Positions 27,808 to 39,100 of a stretch of 64,000 bases of DNA are shown one piece after another. The stretch comes from Siphlonurus alternatus. Its lineage: Eukaryota > Arthropoda > Insecta > Ephemeroptera > Siphlonuridae. Under the pieces are notes generated by a model, which was not told the origin of the DNA, did not search any database, and saw only the letters and a list, made by a program, of their open reading frames with translations. The DNA is taken from NCBI GenBank assembly GCA_949825025.1, contig OX463779.1, positions 45,121,520 through 45,185,519 on the forward strand. Direction: 5' to 3'. The position numbers and the translations under genes were made by a program. How positions within the stretch are numbered: the stretch's first letter is position 1; every line of letters begins with the position of its first letter.

Positions 27808-28872
27808 GAGTGACGAGCGATTGCATTTTTTTTAATATTTTAATTATTTTCTTAAAATAGTTTAAGGGTAAAAAAAGGTAACGCCACCAATGTTAAAAAA
27901 AATCCCTCTCACAAAAATTCTGAAAAAAATTTAAAATGTACCGTTCTCCTCTATACCCCCTATCAGTATATACCTAAAATATCAGGTATACAAATACGAT
28001 CTAGTTTTTGAGTTATAAATTTTTAAAGTTGACTACTTTAACATGGAGAAATGAAACTCCCATGTTAAATTGGTCAACTTTAAAAATTCATAACTCAAAA
28101 ACTAGATCGTATTTGTATACCTGATATTTTAGGTACTGATAGGGGGTGTAGAGGAGAACATTTTAAATTTTTTTCAGAATTTTTGTGAGAGGGATTTTTT
28201 TTTAACATTGGTGGCGTTACCTTACCCTTAAGCTGCCCTTTATTGAGAAATCAAAACCAAAAAATTCCATCTCAAATAGTTTCACCACAAAAAATTCCCA
28301 AATTTGGTGTTTCGGAGGCCTTTGACGTGCAGCCTTATGGAACATAAAACCGCGTTTTACTCCAATTAACATTTTCTGAACTATGCTACCATTTAAAAAA
28401 TACCTACGTAATCTATGATGAATTCTTTAATGGAGTTTAAAAAAAAATATATTTTACGGAGCCGTTTTTTCGGAAAAAAATCTTTAAGTTTTTGCGGGTT
28501 AATTCCCATAAGGATTTTCATGATTTTTTTCCAAGAAAACGACCCCGCAAAAAAAAATTTTATTTGAAAATTCATTAAAGAATTCATCATAGATTACGTA
28601 CGTAAGTATTTTTTAAATGGTACCATATATAGTTCAGAAGAAAAAGTTGGAGTAAAACGCGGTTTTATATATATATGTTCCATAAGGCCGCGCTGCACGT
28701 TAAAGCAGGCCTCCGAAACACCAACTTTGGGAATTTTTTGTGGTGAATTAATAACTATTTAATTGAGATGGAATTTTTTGGTTTTCATTTCTCAATATAT
28801 ATAGAGGGCAGCTTAAAGTATCTTTAAAAAATAAAATATTAAAAAAAATGAACTCGCTCACTCTACTTTAAA
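27808..28872. mobile_element. MITE family B, interrupted by a nested MITE A
   Basis: Outer arms GAGTGACGAGCGATT... and ...CTCGCTCACTC pair. Inner arms share CCAAAAAATTCCATCTCAAA and GTTTCGGAGGCCT. A TTAA element (27862-28231) interrupts the left arm. Half copies occur at 30345-30620 and 33930-34130. Confidence 0.65.
27862..28231. mobile_element. TTAA-flanked MITE family A, copy 3 (nested)
   Basis: TTAA at 27862-27865 and 28228-28231. Arms GGTAACGCCACCAATGTT / AACATTGGTGGCGTTACC. Nested inside MITE B, which is itself inside the foldback element. Confidence 0.85.
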
Positions 28873-28907
28873 AAAAACTTTCCGGCAAAAGAAATAAAAG
28901 CGTGAAT

Positions 28908-29249
28908 GGACAACATATACTGCATATACATGAAAAAATTTTAATGCAGAAATGAATAAAGGGTGCCAAATTATGCTACTCTGAATTTTTTCAGATTTTT
29001 TTGTGCGCGCCGGGACTATTTTTAAATAGTTATTGAAAGTCCTGTGATTTCAGTTGGCACCTCTGAATTCTTAATAAAAAGGATAGAGACTGGATACGCC
29101 TACTGACGCCTCCAGGGGGCGTGGCCGCACTTTCAATAATTATTTAAAAATAGTTCTGGGTTTCAAATAAATCTGAAAAATTTCAGAGTAGCATAATTTG
29201 GTACCCTCTATTCATTTCTGCAATAAAAATTTTTCATGCATGTTGTCCA
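28908..29249. mobile_element. MITE family C variant, copy 4
   Basis: Ends GGACAACATATACTGCATA and CATGCATGTTGTCC. It keeps the family words GCAGAAATGAATAAAGGGTG and CAGATTTTTT. Lies in the left arm of the foldback element. Confidence 0.7.
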
Positions 29250-29326
29250 TTATAGGCGAAATATTATATTAATTGAAATTCCTTATGAGAAATTTACCCA
29301 CAAAAATTACAATTAATGAGATAGTA

Positions 29327-29665
29327 GAATGTGAAAAATTTAGTGGCTTGATCGCCTTGATCGAAAGAAGGGGTAAAAATATGGTACTGTGAATTTTTTC
29401 AGATTTTTCTGAGACTGGGAACTTTTTTAAAAAATTATTGAAATTCTATTTTGATAACGTCACGTGCGGTGGTACTCCTTAAGAAAAAGGATAGGGCTGT
29501 GCCGCCCGTGACGTCATAAAATTAGACTTTCAATAATTTTTTAAAAATTATAGTTCCCGGTCTCAGAAAAATCTGAAAAAATTCACGTACGCAGTACAAT
29601 ATATTTTGTACAATATATTTTTTTACCCCTTCTTTCGATTAAGCCACTAAAATTTTCACATTCTA
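29327..29665. mobile_element. MITE family C variant, copy 5
   Basis: Inverted ends GAATGTGAAAA...AGTGGCTT and AAGCCACT...TTTTCACATTC. The central part has TATTGAAATTCTATTTTGAT and CACGTGCGG, then a GTGACGTCAT site. Lies in the left arm. Confidence 0.65.
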
Positions 29666-30625
29666 TAAAATATCTCATTTTTTCTTTCCGGAAAAAATAG
29701 TCCCGTAAAAAAATATAAACCCCCCTCAGATTTCGTTTAAAAAAATCTGATGTGTTTATAGACTTTATAGGAAGGCCTAAGAATTAAGGACGTACCAAGA
29801 TGAATTAATAATATTTTTGAATTTCGTAGATATAAACTAAAAAGTTAAAGCGATATTACGAAATAAGCATAAAATGGTCCCCTGGCGCACTGTTATATAT
29901 TATATAGAATAGAATAGAAAATATCTTTATTGCGGCGAGGTTTTTAGGCAAGCCCATTCTTGCACCTAGTGCTCGGAGCCAACTTTGCGTCGCTGCCGTT
30001 TGGCAAATATATTTTTTAAAATATTTTTTATTGTGAATTTTTCTGACCAATATTACAATTGCTAGACTATAGCCGTGGTACATATTGCAAGGAACAAAAA
30101 TGAGCTAGGCATGCATTTTTTTCATTAAGGTCTGTACATAATAAAAAAAAAGCGCAACCATGACAAATATGGACGTACGTCTCATAATTCCATTACTGTC
30201 TTTTGATAATTCGAATTGTGTTATTTTACAAAATCAATACGATTACTTGAGCATTGGGTTATCTTTATATAGTATAGGAAAAAAATATATAAAAAATATT
30301 AGAAATATTTTTGGCATGCTACCATGCTGTTGCATAGATCATGACTTAAAGTAGAGTGAGCGATTTAATTTTTTTGAATGTTTTATTTTCTAAAAATAGT
30401 TCAACTCGCCCTCTATTGAGAAATGAAAACCAAAAAATTCCATCTCAAATAGTTTCACCACAAAAAATTCCCAAAGTTGGTGTTTCGGAGGCCTTTAACA
30501 TGCATCCTTATATGGAACAGAAAACAGCTTTTTACTCCAACTTCGTCTGAACTATGGTACCAATTAAAAAATACATACGTAATCTATGATGAATTCTTTA
30601 ATGGATTTTCAAATAAATTTTTATA

Positions 30626-30637
<12 letters not shown>

Positions 30638-30715
<78 letters not shown>
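30638..30715. repeat. (TA)n microsatellite
   Basis: A TA dinucleotide run of almost 80 bp that interrupts a MITE B half copy in the left arm. Open frames of alternating Tyr-Ile across it are artefacts. Confidence 0.95.
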
Positions 30716-30720
<5 letters not shown>

Positions 30721-31406
30721 TTATATAAATTATATATTATTAGAACCATTTCACGTCATAGTGGCCACTTACACCACCAAATATAAAAGTTCTTTGATTT
30801 TGATAAAAATCACAAGACATGTTCGTATAATGAACCTACAAAAATGGTTTTTGTATTTTTCAAAAATATTCAAAATTGAGGGACTATGGGCAAATACGAA
30901 ATGGCGTCAGAATGCAAATGTAGCAAACGGCGGCTCCAGTAACTCGGAAAATATTATGCATAGATTAAATTTGATTTTTTCCATGGATGCACGATCATAT
31001 GTGTCTACAACATCCTGCTTTCAGATTTTCTCTATGGGTTTTATTTTTTTTTTTTTTTGTAATACCGGTTCCTGTAAGCCAAGTATGACGTTTTTGAAGC
31101 ATTTGCTTTCCGCAGCCCAAATAAAGGCTATTTTTTTTTAAATAAAAAATTGATTCTATATAGCTCATAAACATCTCTTCTTACCATAAAACTCCTAAAA
31201 ATATTTTTTTTTTTTCTCAACTAATGGCACAGTAAACGAAAAAGGGTACAATTCGTTAAGGTACCTACTTTGCGGGCCAAAAAAGTCGATGTCATTCAAA
31301 CTTTAGGAGAATTTTAATGACACGACTGGAATCCTCGTATCTTTATTAGTAAGAATAAAAAAAATCTCGATTTACCTCTCGAGTATTTCGTCGCAAAAGC
31401 TATACT

Positions 31407-31836
31407 GGGGTAACTCCCTCTATACGCACCGCGTGCGCACCTCGTCAGACCCGTGATAGCACGCCGCGGCCGAGTGCTGTTGTGTTTATTGACATGAAAC
31501 TTACGCAAAAATAATATTTTATTGTATCTATGGAATAACCTTTGCAACTTGCTACTAAATTACGTCACTGAGATCATTTTCCTTCCATTTGCTATTATAA
31601 TTAAGATAGGTACGTGGGATTGAATTTTGCGTAAAAATGGTAACAAATATATAGAAGGAAAATTATCTTAGTGACATAATTTAGTAGCAAGTTTATTTCA
31701 TAGATGCAATAAAATATTATTTTTGCATAAATTTCATGTCAATAAACACAACAGCACTCTGCCGCTTCGTGCTATCACGGGTCTGACGAGGTGCGCACGC
31801 GGTGCGTATAGAGTACTATATAGAGGGAGTTACCCC
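31407..31836. mobile_element. 430-bp palindromic MITE (family D), left arm only
   Basis: Inverted ends GGGGTAACTCCCTCTATA / TATAGAGGGAGTTACCCC. Long internal pairing covers GTGCGCACCTCGTCAGACCC and CAACAGCACTC. The corresponding place in the right arm near 33060-33075 has no insert, so the pre-insertion site is preserved. Confidence 0.8.
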
Positions 31837-34159
31837 AGATTAATATCAGGTCAGTCCAATAAGGAGATGGGCTTGGGTCAATAAATTTCGATGAATTTCA
31901 CATATGTTACACATCTAACCTAGTTTGATGAGGTTTGGGCATTATTTTTTGAAATTTCAAAAAAAAACGAATTTCAGGAATTTTCAAAAAATCAATAAAG
32001 AAGGCAATCTCCAGAGATAAAAAAATTTGTATCTTAAATTCTGCTCCACATAGAATTATAATTTAAATTTTTTCAAGTTTGTAGTCAGACTGCCAAACTT
32101 TTTTGCATTGAAAATTTTGACCTTAAAATTTTATTAAGGTCAAATGTCAGAGGTCAAACTACAAAAAGCGTATAACTTCATACCAAAGCACATTGTTAAA
32201 AAAATCAAGATATAGGTTTAAATCCTTCTATAAAAAACCATTTTCAAATTTATGGAGAAATTCAAAATTTTGAAATTGCGATTTTTTTTTATTAATTATT
32301 CCGAGGTTTTTTGAAAAATATTTTCAAGTTTTGTCATGAATTTTACACAGGTTACTCATCTGACCTAGGTTGATAAGGTTTGAAAATAATGTTTTCAAAT
32401 TTAAAAAAAAAAAAAAAAAAAAATCGAAATTCACGGTCAAATTTCGATTTTCGTTTTTTTTTTTTTTAATTTGAAAAAATTATTTCCTAATCTTATCAAC
32501 CTGGGTCAGATGAGTAACCTGTGTAAAATTCATCACAAAACTCGATTTTTTTTTTCTAAAAACCTCGGAATAATTAGTAAAAAAAATCGTAATTTCAAAA
32601 TTTTGAATATCTCCATAAATTTGAAACCGGTTTTTTATAGAAGGATAAACATTGTTTAAAACCCATGTCTTGATTTTTTTTAACAATGTGCTTTGGTATG
32701 AAGTTATACGCTTTTTGTAATTTGACCTCTCTAGCTGACCTTTGACCTTAATAATCATTAATTTATTCAAGGTCAAAATTTTCAATGCAAAAAAGTTTGG
32801 CAATCTGACTACAAACTTGAAAAAATTTAAATTATAATTCTATGTGTAGCAGAATTTAAGATACATTTTTTTTATCTCTCGAGATTGCCCTCTTTATTGA
32901 TTTTTTGAAAATTCCTGAAATTCGTTTTTTTTTTTTTTGAAATTTCGAAAAATAATGCCCAAACCTCATCAAACTAGGTTAGATGTGTAACATAATATAT
33001 GTGAAATTCATCGAAATCTATTCTGACCCAAGCCCATCTCCTTATTGGACTGACCTGATATTAACCCCCAGTATAGCTTTTGCAAGGAAATAATCGAGAG
33101 GTACATCGAGATTATTTTTGATTCTTACTAATTAAGATACGAGGATTCCAGTCGTGTCATTAAAATTCTCCTAAAGTTTGAATGACATCGACTTTTTTGG
33201 CCCGCAAAGTAGGTACCTTAACGAATTGTACCCTTTTTCGTTTACTGTGCCATTAGTTGAGAAAAAAAAATATTTTTATTTTTAGGAGTTTTATGGTAAG
33301 AAGAGATGTTTAGGAGCTATATAGGATCAATTTTTTATTTAAAAAAAAAAAATTAGCCTTTATTTGGGCTGCGGAAAGCAAATGCTTCAAAAACGTCATA
33401 CTTGGCTTACGGGAACCGGTATAACAAAAAAACTAAAACCCATAGAGAAAATCTGAAAGCAGGATGTTGTAGACACATATGGTTATGCATCCATAGAAAA
33501 AATCAAATTTAATCTATGCATAATATTTTCCGAGTTACTGGAGCCGCCGTTTGCTACATTTGCATTCTGAATTCTGACGCCATTTCGTAAATACGAGGCC
33601 CATTGTCCCTCAATTTTGAATATTTTTGAAAAATACAAAAACCATTTTTGTAGGTTCATTATACAAACATGTCCTAGCTGTGATTTAATTTTATTAAAAT
33701 CAAAGAACTTTAATATTTGGTGGTGTAGGTGGCCACATGACGTGAAATGGCATAATATTCGATGTTGCTTTTAGAAGGTTATAGCTATATAGTACATTTT
33801 TGGAGCTATAAGCTAGTACTCGAAAAATACATGAATTAATTTATAGACGTATTACCAAATAATCGAAGTAATGAAGTACGTATGTACGTCATGCAGACCA
33901 TGCAGTTTATTATATATTTAATATTTATTAAAGTGGAGTGACGATCGAGCGATTGCATTTTTTTAACATTTTATTTTGTTCCGATAAAAAATTCTTCACC
34001 AAAAAAATTCCCAAAATTGGTGTTTTGGTCAATTTTGAAGGTCTTTTAATTTTTTAACATGTAGTCTTATAACATGGAACAGAAAACAGCTTTTTACTCA
34101 AAACTTATTAATTAATTGGTCCGAAAAGTTTCAATCTAGCTATATAATCTATCATGAAT

Positions 34160-34482
34160 AGAGTATTGTCCTCAATTTTTTTTATTGCAGAAATGGATAG
34201 AGGGTACGTGCAAATTAAGTTATGCTACCCTGATTTTTTTCAGATTTTTTAGAGCCCGGGAACTATTTTTAAAAAATTATTGAAAGTCCTTTTCGTGACG
34301 TCACGAGACGCCGCTCCTTAAGAAAAAGATAGGACTTGCCGCCGCGTGACGTCGCAAAAAGGACTTTCAATAATTTTTTAAAAATAGTTCCAGGTCTCAA
34401 AAAAATCTGAAAAAAATCAGGGTAGCATAACTTTGCACCCTCTATCCATTTCTGCAATAAAAAAAATTGAGGACGATACTCC
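34160..34482. mobile_element. MITE family C, copy 6
   Basis: Ends GAGTATTGTCCTC and GAGGACGATACTC. Central GTGACGTCACG and a mutated GTGACGTCGC. Lies in the right arm of the foldback and is absent from the left arm counterpart. Confidence 0.8.
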
Positions 34483-35127
34483 ATTCTTCAATGCATTTTC
34501 AAATATTTTTTTACGGACCATTTTCCTGGAAAAAAAAATGGAATTTTTGTGGGTTAAATTTTAATTGCCCATGAGGAATATTTCAATGGGAATCTTTGAC
34601 CTGCCAATTTGGTCGCCATATTTTTACTGGAAGATATTCGTATGTTGAAGATCAGCAGATTTTGACACCATGGGCATATATTGCGCAAATTTCCCGCTCC
34701 AAAATTAGAATTAATACAAGTACCGCGAATTTTTTTAGAGTTTCTTTTTACTTAAACTGAGCTGGGGTTGCAAATAATATTTTAATAGTGGCAAAAATGT
34801 AAAAGGTTAGTGACAATACGTGATTTTCAATTCGGAAACAGAACTTGTGTAAAGAATATATATAATATATTATATATAATACCGCGATCGAAAAATTGCT
34901 CCGTATATATAATATAGGATCTTTTACGTGTAGTGCGCCCCATCTGTTTTCTTGTAAAAGTATATAATGTCAGGACAAAGGTCGCGATGACGTCAAGGTC
35001 ACAGCTTCCCATTAATATATAATTATATATATATCACTCAATAATTCACGTATGCTTTTATTTCTTATGCCAGCTACTCGTAGTTTTGCCGGAAAGTTTT
35101 TATTTTATACCTTCGTCGTCACTAAAT

Positions 35128-35443
35128 GGAGTATTGTCCTCAATTTTTTTTATTGCAGAAATGGATAGAGCGTGCAAAGTTGTTACCCTGATTTTTTTCA
35201 GATTTTTTAGAGCCTGGGAAGTATCTTTAAAAAATTATTGAAAGTCCTTTTTGTGACGTCACGCGCGGCAAGTCCTATCTTTTTCTTAAGGAGCGGCGTC
35301 TCGTGACGTCACAAAAATAACTTTCAATAATTTTTTAAAAATAGTTCCCGGGTTCTAAAAAATCTGAAAAAAATCATTGTAGCATAATTAACTTTGCACC
35401 CTTTATCCATTTCTGCAATAAAAAAAATTGAGGACAATACTCC
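35128..35443. mobile_element. MITE family C, copy 7
   Basis: Ends GGAGTATTGTCCTC and GAGGACAATACTCC, which is the most canonical copy. Two GTGACGTCAC sites at the centre. Lies in the right arm. Confidence 0.85.
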
Positions 35444-35509
35444 ATTGCACTATATAGCTGCCTTTTAGTTAAATTAATTTAGTATATATATGATCATATA
35501 CAGTATACA

Positions 35510-35540
<31 letters not shown>

Positions 35541-35955
35541 TTATTTATATACAGAATTAATTATACTGCAGATGCGAATTTTTAATAATATTTTAATAAT
35601 TTAATTATGATTAGTGCATATATTATAGTGTATTTTAATTATGCACTATATAAATATAATATATTTACAGTTAATAAATATAAAAATTACTACAGACTCT
35701 GCATATATATAATACCGTTTTTATTACAATCAATTATAATATAATTACACGTACAAGTCAGTGGAGTAAAAAATTTGAACAATTAGCTCCGTTTATTGCA
35801 TTTGTTATATTAGTGACGTCATGAATCATATGTTTTATACAACCGACGTAGGTTTAATAGAGCTACGTCGGGTGACGTCATGGATGTTTTGAACATTGAA
35901 AAAGTTCCGGCGTAGATTTAATGCGTCTACGACCGGCGTAGACCCAGACAGTTCC

Positions 35956-35964
35956 CCAATGTTA
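35956..35964 (+). repeat. 9-bp target-site duplication, right (CCAATGTTA)
   Basis: Identical to 27133-27141 and directly adjacent to the right terminus of the foldback. It contains a CCAAT pentamer and lies 137 bp upstream of the TIMM8 ATG. Confidence 0.85.
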
Positions 35965-36101
35965 CCGGCGTTGCCGCTTCAAGAACACCCGCACGTTTCA
36001 GAAATTTCATCATTTTTCATTGATTATCCACGGAAAATACAAAGAGTTCCTTCTTACTTGGGAAAATAATCGTTTAATAGTTAATAAATCAGATTATTAC
36101 A
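35965..36101 (+). promoter_or_regulatory. TIMM8 upstream region
   Basis: Only 137 bp of host sequence remain between the foldback element and the TIMM8 start codon. The promoter and 5' UTR are either within this stretch or supplied by the transposon. No TATA box stands out. Confidence 0.45.
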
Positions 36102-39100
36102 ATGTCTGATTCGTTCAGCGAGGTTTCAAGCTTTTCTGCTGCTGGTCAAGCTGGTGCCCACATTGGTGGTGCAGGAAATAATTTAGACCTGCAAGATTTC
36201 CTGGAAAAAGAAAAACAAAGAGCTCAGTTCAATGCACAGGTATGCATACTTTATTATGCTTATAAATTATTATATAATCATATAAGTATGTGATAATAAT
36301 TGTAGATTTTATTGTGTCTGTATATATGCACATATGGTGTGCATACTGTGCATTATGCATACATCCTTTGCTCTGCATTTCAATGTCAACTTTTTGATTA
36401 AGATTAGATTAGATTAAATAGCAGTGTGTACACACATTACATACATACACCACTGCTTGCGGCTATTGTGGGTATTCCACCACGGTGGCTCGCTTGCTTG
36501 CGGCTGACTCTCTCAGCCCCTCCCTGAACTCACCAACACTCCGAGCATCCACAAGCCCAGAATCCAACAAATTCCACTCCCTCACCGTTCTTCTCAAAAA
36601 AGAATACTTGCCCACATCATTTTTGCTTCTCCTATACTCCAGCTTCCAATCATGGTCCCTCCTACCTTTATAACGCCCTTCCTCAGTACGATCGCTAAGC
36701 TCCTCCCAGCCCTTTTGGTTCCTAGTTATTTTATACATTGCTGTCAGTCTACTTTGCTTCCTCCTTTCCTCCAGATCCTCCCATCCCAGTTGCTCTATCA
36801 TTCTAGTCACACTCTCTCTTCCCTTATAAATTTTGTTTTTATCACAGATAAAGCTCCAGTTCCCCTTTTCTAAGACCCTTCTTGCTGCTCGTCTTTGTAT
36901 CTTTTCCATCTCTTTCTTCCCTTTTGCTCTATACGGGTCCCATGCATTACATCCATATTCCATTATTGGTCTAATCAGAGACTTGTATGCTTTTTCTCTT
37001 ACTGTCCTGCCTGCCCCCTTAAGATTCCTCATTACAAACTCAAGATTCCTTCTGCTCTTTGCGGTTACATACCTAATATGTTCATCCCAATTAAGTTTGC
37101 ACTGAAGCATTACTCCCAGATATTTGTATTTGTCCTCTGATTTGATTTCTTCCCCCTCCATAAAATATTTAACCTGACTTTGCTCCCTTCTTTTGTTGAA
37201 CTTAACCACACTACATTTTCCCACATTAAGCTTCATTTTATTAGCTTCTATCCATATACCCACTGTCTCCAGATCCTTTTGTAGAATTTGCTCATCCTGC
37301 TTATTACTTACTGTCCTATAGATTACGCTGTCATCAGCAAAAAGCCTCATCTCCGACTCCAAATTCTGTACAATATCATTAATAAAAATAATAAAAAGTA
37401 GCGGCCCTAGCACACTACCCTGAGGGACTCCGGAAGTAACCTTCACTACCTCAGACAACGTTTGCCCTAGCTTGACTCTCTGTACTCTATCAGTTAAAAA
37501 ATCTTCTATAAAATTTATCAAGCCTTCTTCACCTACCGCTTCTCTTATTTTATTCACTAGTATATTATGTGGCACCTTATCAAATGCTTTCTCGAAATCC
37601 AAAAATATTGCATGTATTTCCTCTCCTTTATCAATGCCTTCCTCGAGGTCCTGCACTAGCCCCAGAAGCTGAGTATCACATGAATAATTCCCCCTAAATC
37701 CGTGCTGTTGTTTGCAAAAATATCCCTTCCGTTCTAGCTTAAGTCTCATGTACTTAACTACTATCTTCTCCATTACTTTTGAAACTACTGATGTAAGGCT
37801 TACTGGTCTGTAGTTTTTAACTTCACTTTTTGCTCCTCCCTTATAAATTGGAATAACCCACGCCTCTCTCCACCCATCTGGCATTTTACCTTGTTTCATT
37901 ACCGTCTCAAAAATAAGCATTTGGTACTTACAATGCTTATCAATACACAATTTTAGGAATGATGCTGTAATTCCGTCCGGTCCCGGGGCCTTCCCTTTTT
38001 TCAATGACACTATTGCTCTTCTAACATCTTTATATCTGACCCTGAATATCTTATGTCTACTATTTGCTGTACCTTCCTCCTGCTCGTTATTTTGCTCATT
38101 CCCCTTGTCTGTATCTAATACTTTGGCCTGGAACACAGCCTCATATTGCTTTGAACACGCATTTGCTTTCTCCGACTCCGTAACATATATTCCCAATGCA
38201 TCTTTCAGCACTGGTATATCATTTCCTGCCTTTCTTAAAGTTTTTATATGTTTATACATTCTTCCCCAGCTGCTACCTACATCTTTCTCATCAAAAATCT
38301 TGCTCATAAAAATTTTTCTCGCCCTATCCTTTGCATTATTGAGTTCCATCTCCGTCTCTTTCATTCTACCTTTCCTAACTAGTCCTTTCTTATATTTAAT
38401 ATAGTCTCTTCTCAACTTCCTCTTTAAGCTTCTAACCTCTTTATTAAAATACAGTGGGTCACTATTCACATTAATTGATTTTGCTGGTACATATTTTTCT
38501 TGTACTTCCATACATATTTTAACATACGAATCCCACAAAAGATTTATATCTCCTTTACTTTCTGACCAAGAATTAAACTCATCCTCTAGTTCTCTCTCTA
38601 TTGCTACTGTGTCGGCTTTTTGGTAAAGCCACTTTCTCGTTTTTTGCTCCGGTTGCTTTGACTTCCCAAAAATTAGCTCTACGACAGGTATTTTGTGATC
38701 ACTAATACCGTCCACAACCATAGTATTTTGCCAGATTTCTATCGGTCTAACTAGAACTACATCAAGAATATTTCTAGTACCATTAACATGCTCTCTCGTA
38801 TATTCATTAATGACCTGTGTCATGTCCCTATTTGTTATTTTTGCTACTAGTTTCTGTGTTGCCGTCCCCAACACCTCACACCTGTCATTCCAGTTTATAT
38901 GCGGCAAATTAAAATCTCCGATAAGTAGCGTTGTTTGCTGCGGGCTGCAATTGTCTAGTCTAGTCACCACTCTCTCCAAAATTACATTTTGCTCATTTAC
39001 ATCCACCGGTCTATATCCTGCCATTAACTTAACTTTTTCTTTCCCTAAAATAAATTCAATACCCATAAGCTCACAGTCACTTTCAGCCCATTCTATATAA

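Larger units (their letters stand above)
27142..35955. mobile_element. Giant 8.8-kb foldback (Mutator-like) DNA element
   Basis: The termini are exact inverted copies (GGAACTGTCTGGGTCTACGC at the left). Homology between the arms extends inward with few mismatches for over 400 bp. Inner arms at 30730-32431 and 32440-33760 also pair, meeting at an 8-base loop (CACGGTCA, 32432-32439). A perfect 9-bp direct repeat flanks the element. That length, with long inverted repeats, fits Mutator-like or Foldback-type transposition. No transposase-like ORF is present, so it is non-autonomous. The left arm is about 1.8 kb longer because extra MITEs inserted there. Confidence 0.85.

Noticed and set aside
30477..30786. 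Open frames of alternating Tyr-Ile
   Set aside because: They are translations of the TA microsatellite at 30638-30715.
32480..32803. 107-codon open frame at the centre of the foldback as a transposase
   Set aside because: It is low-complexity Lys/Ile/Asn/Phe sequence from AT-rich palindrome arms, with no DDE motif or relatives that I recognise.
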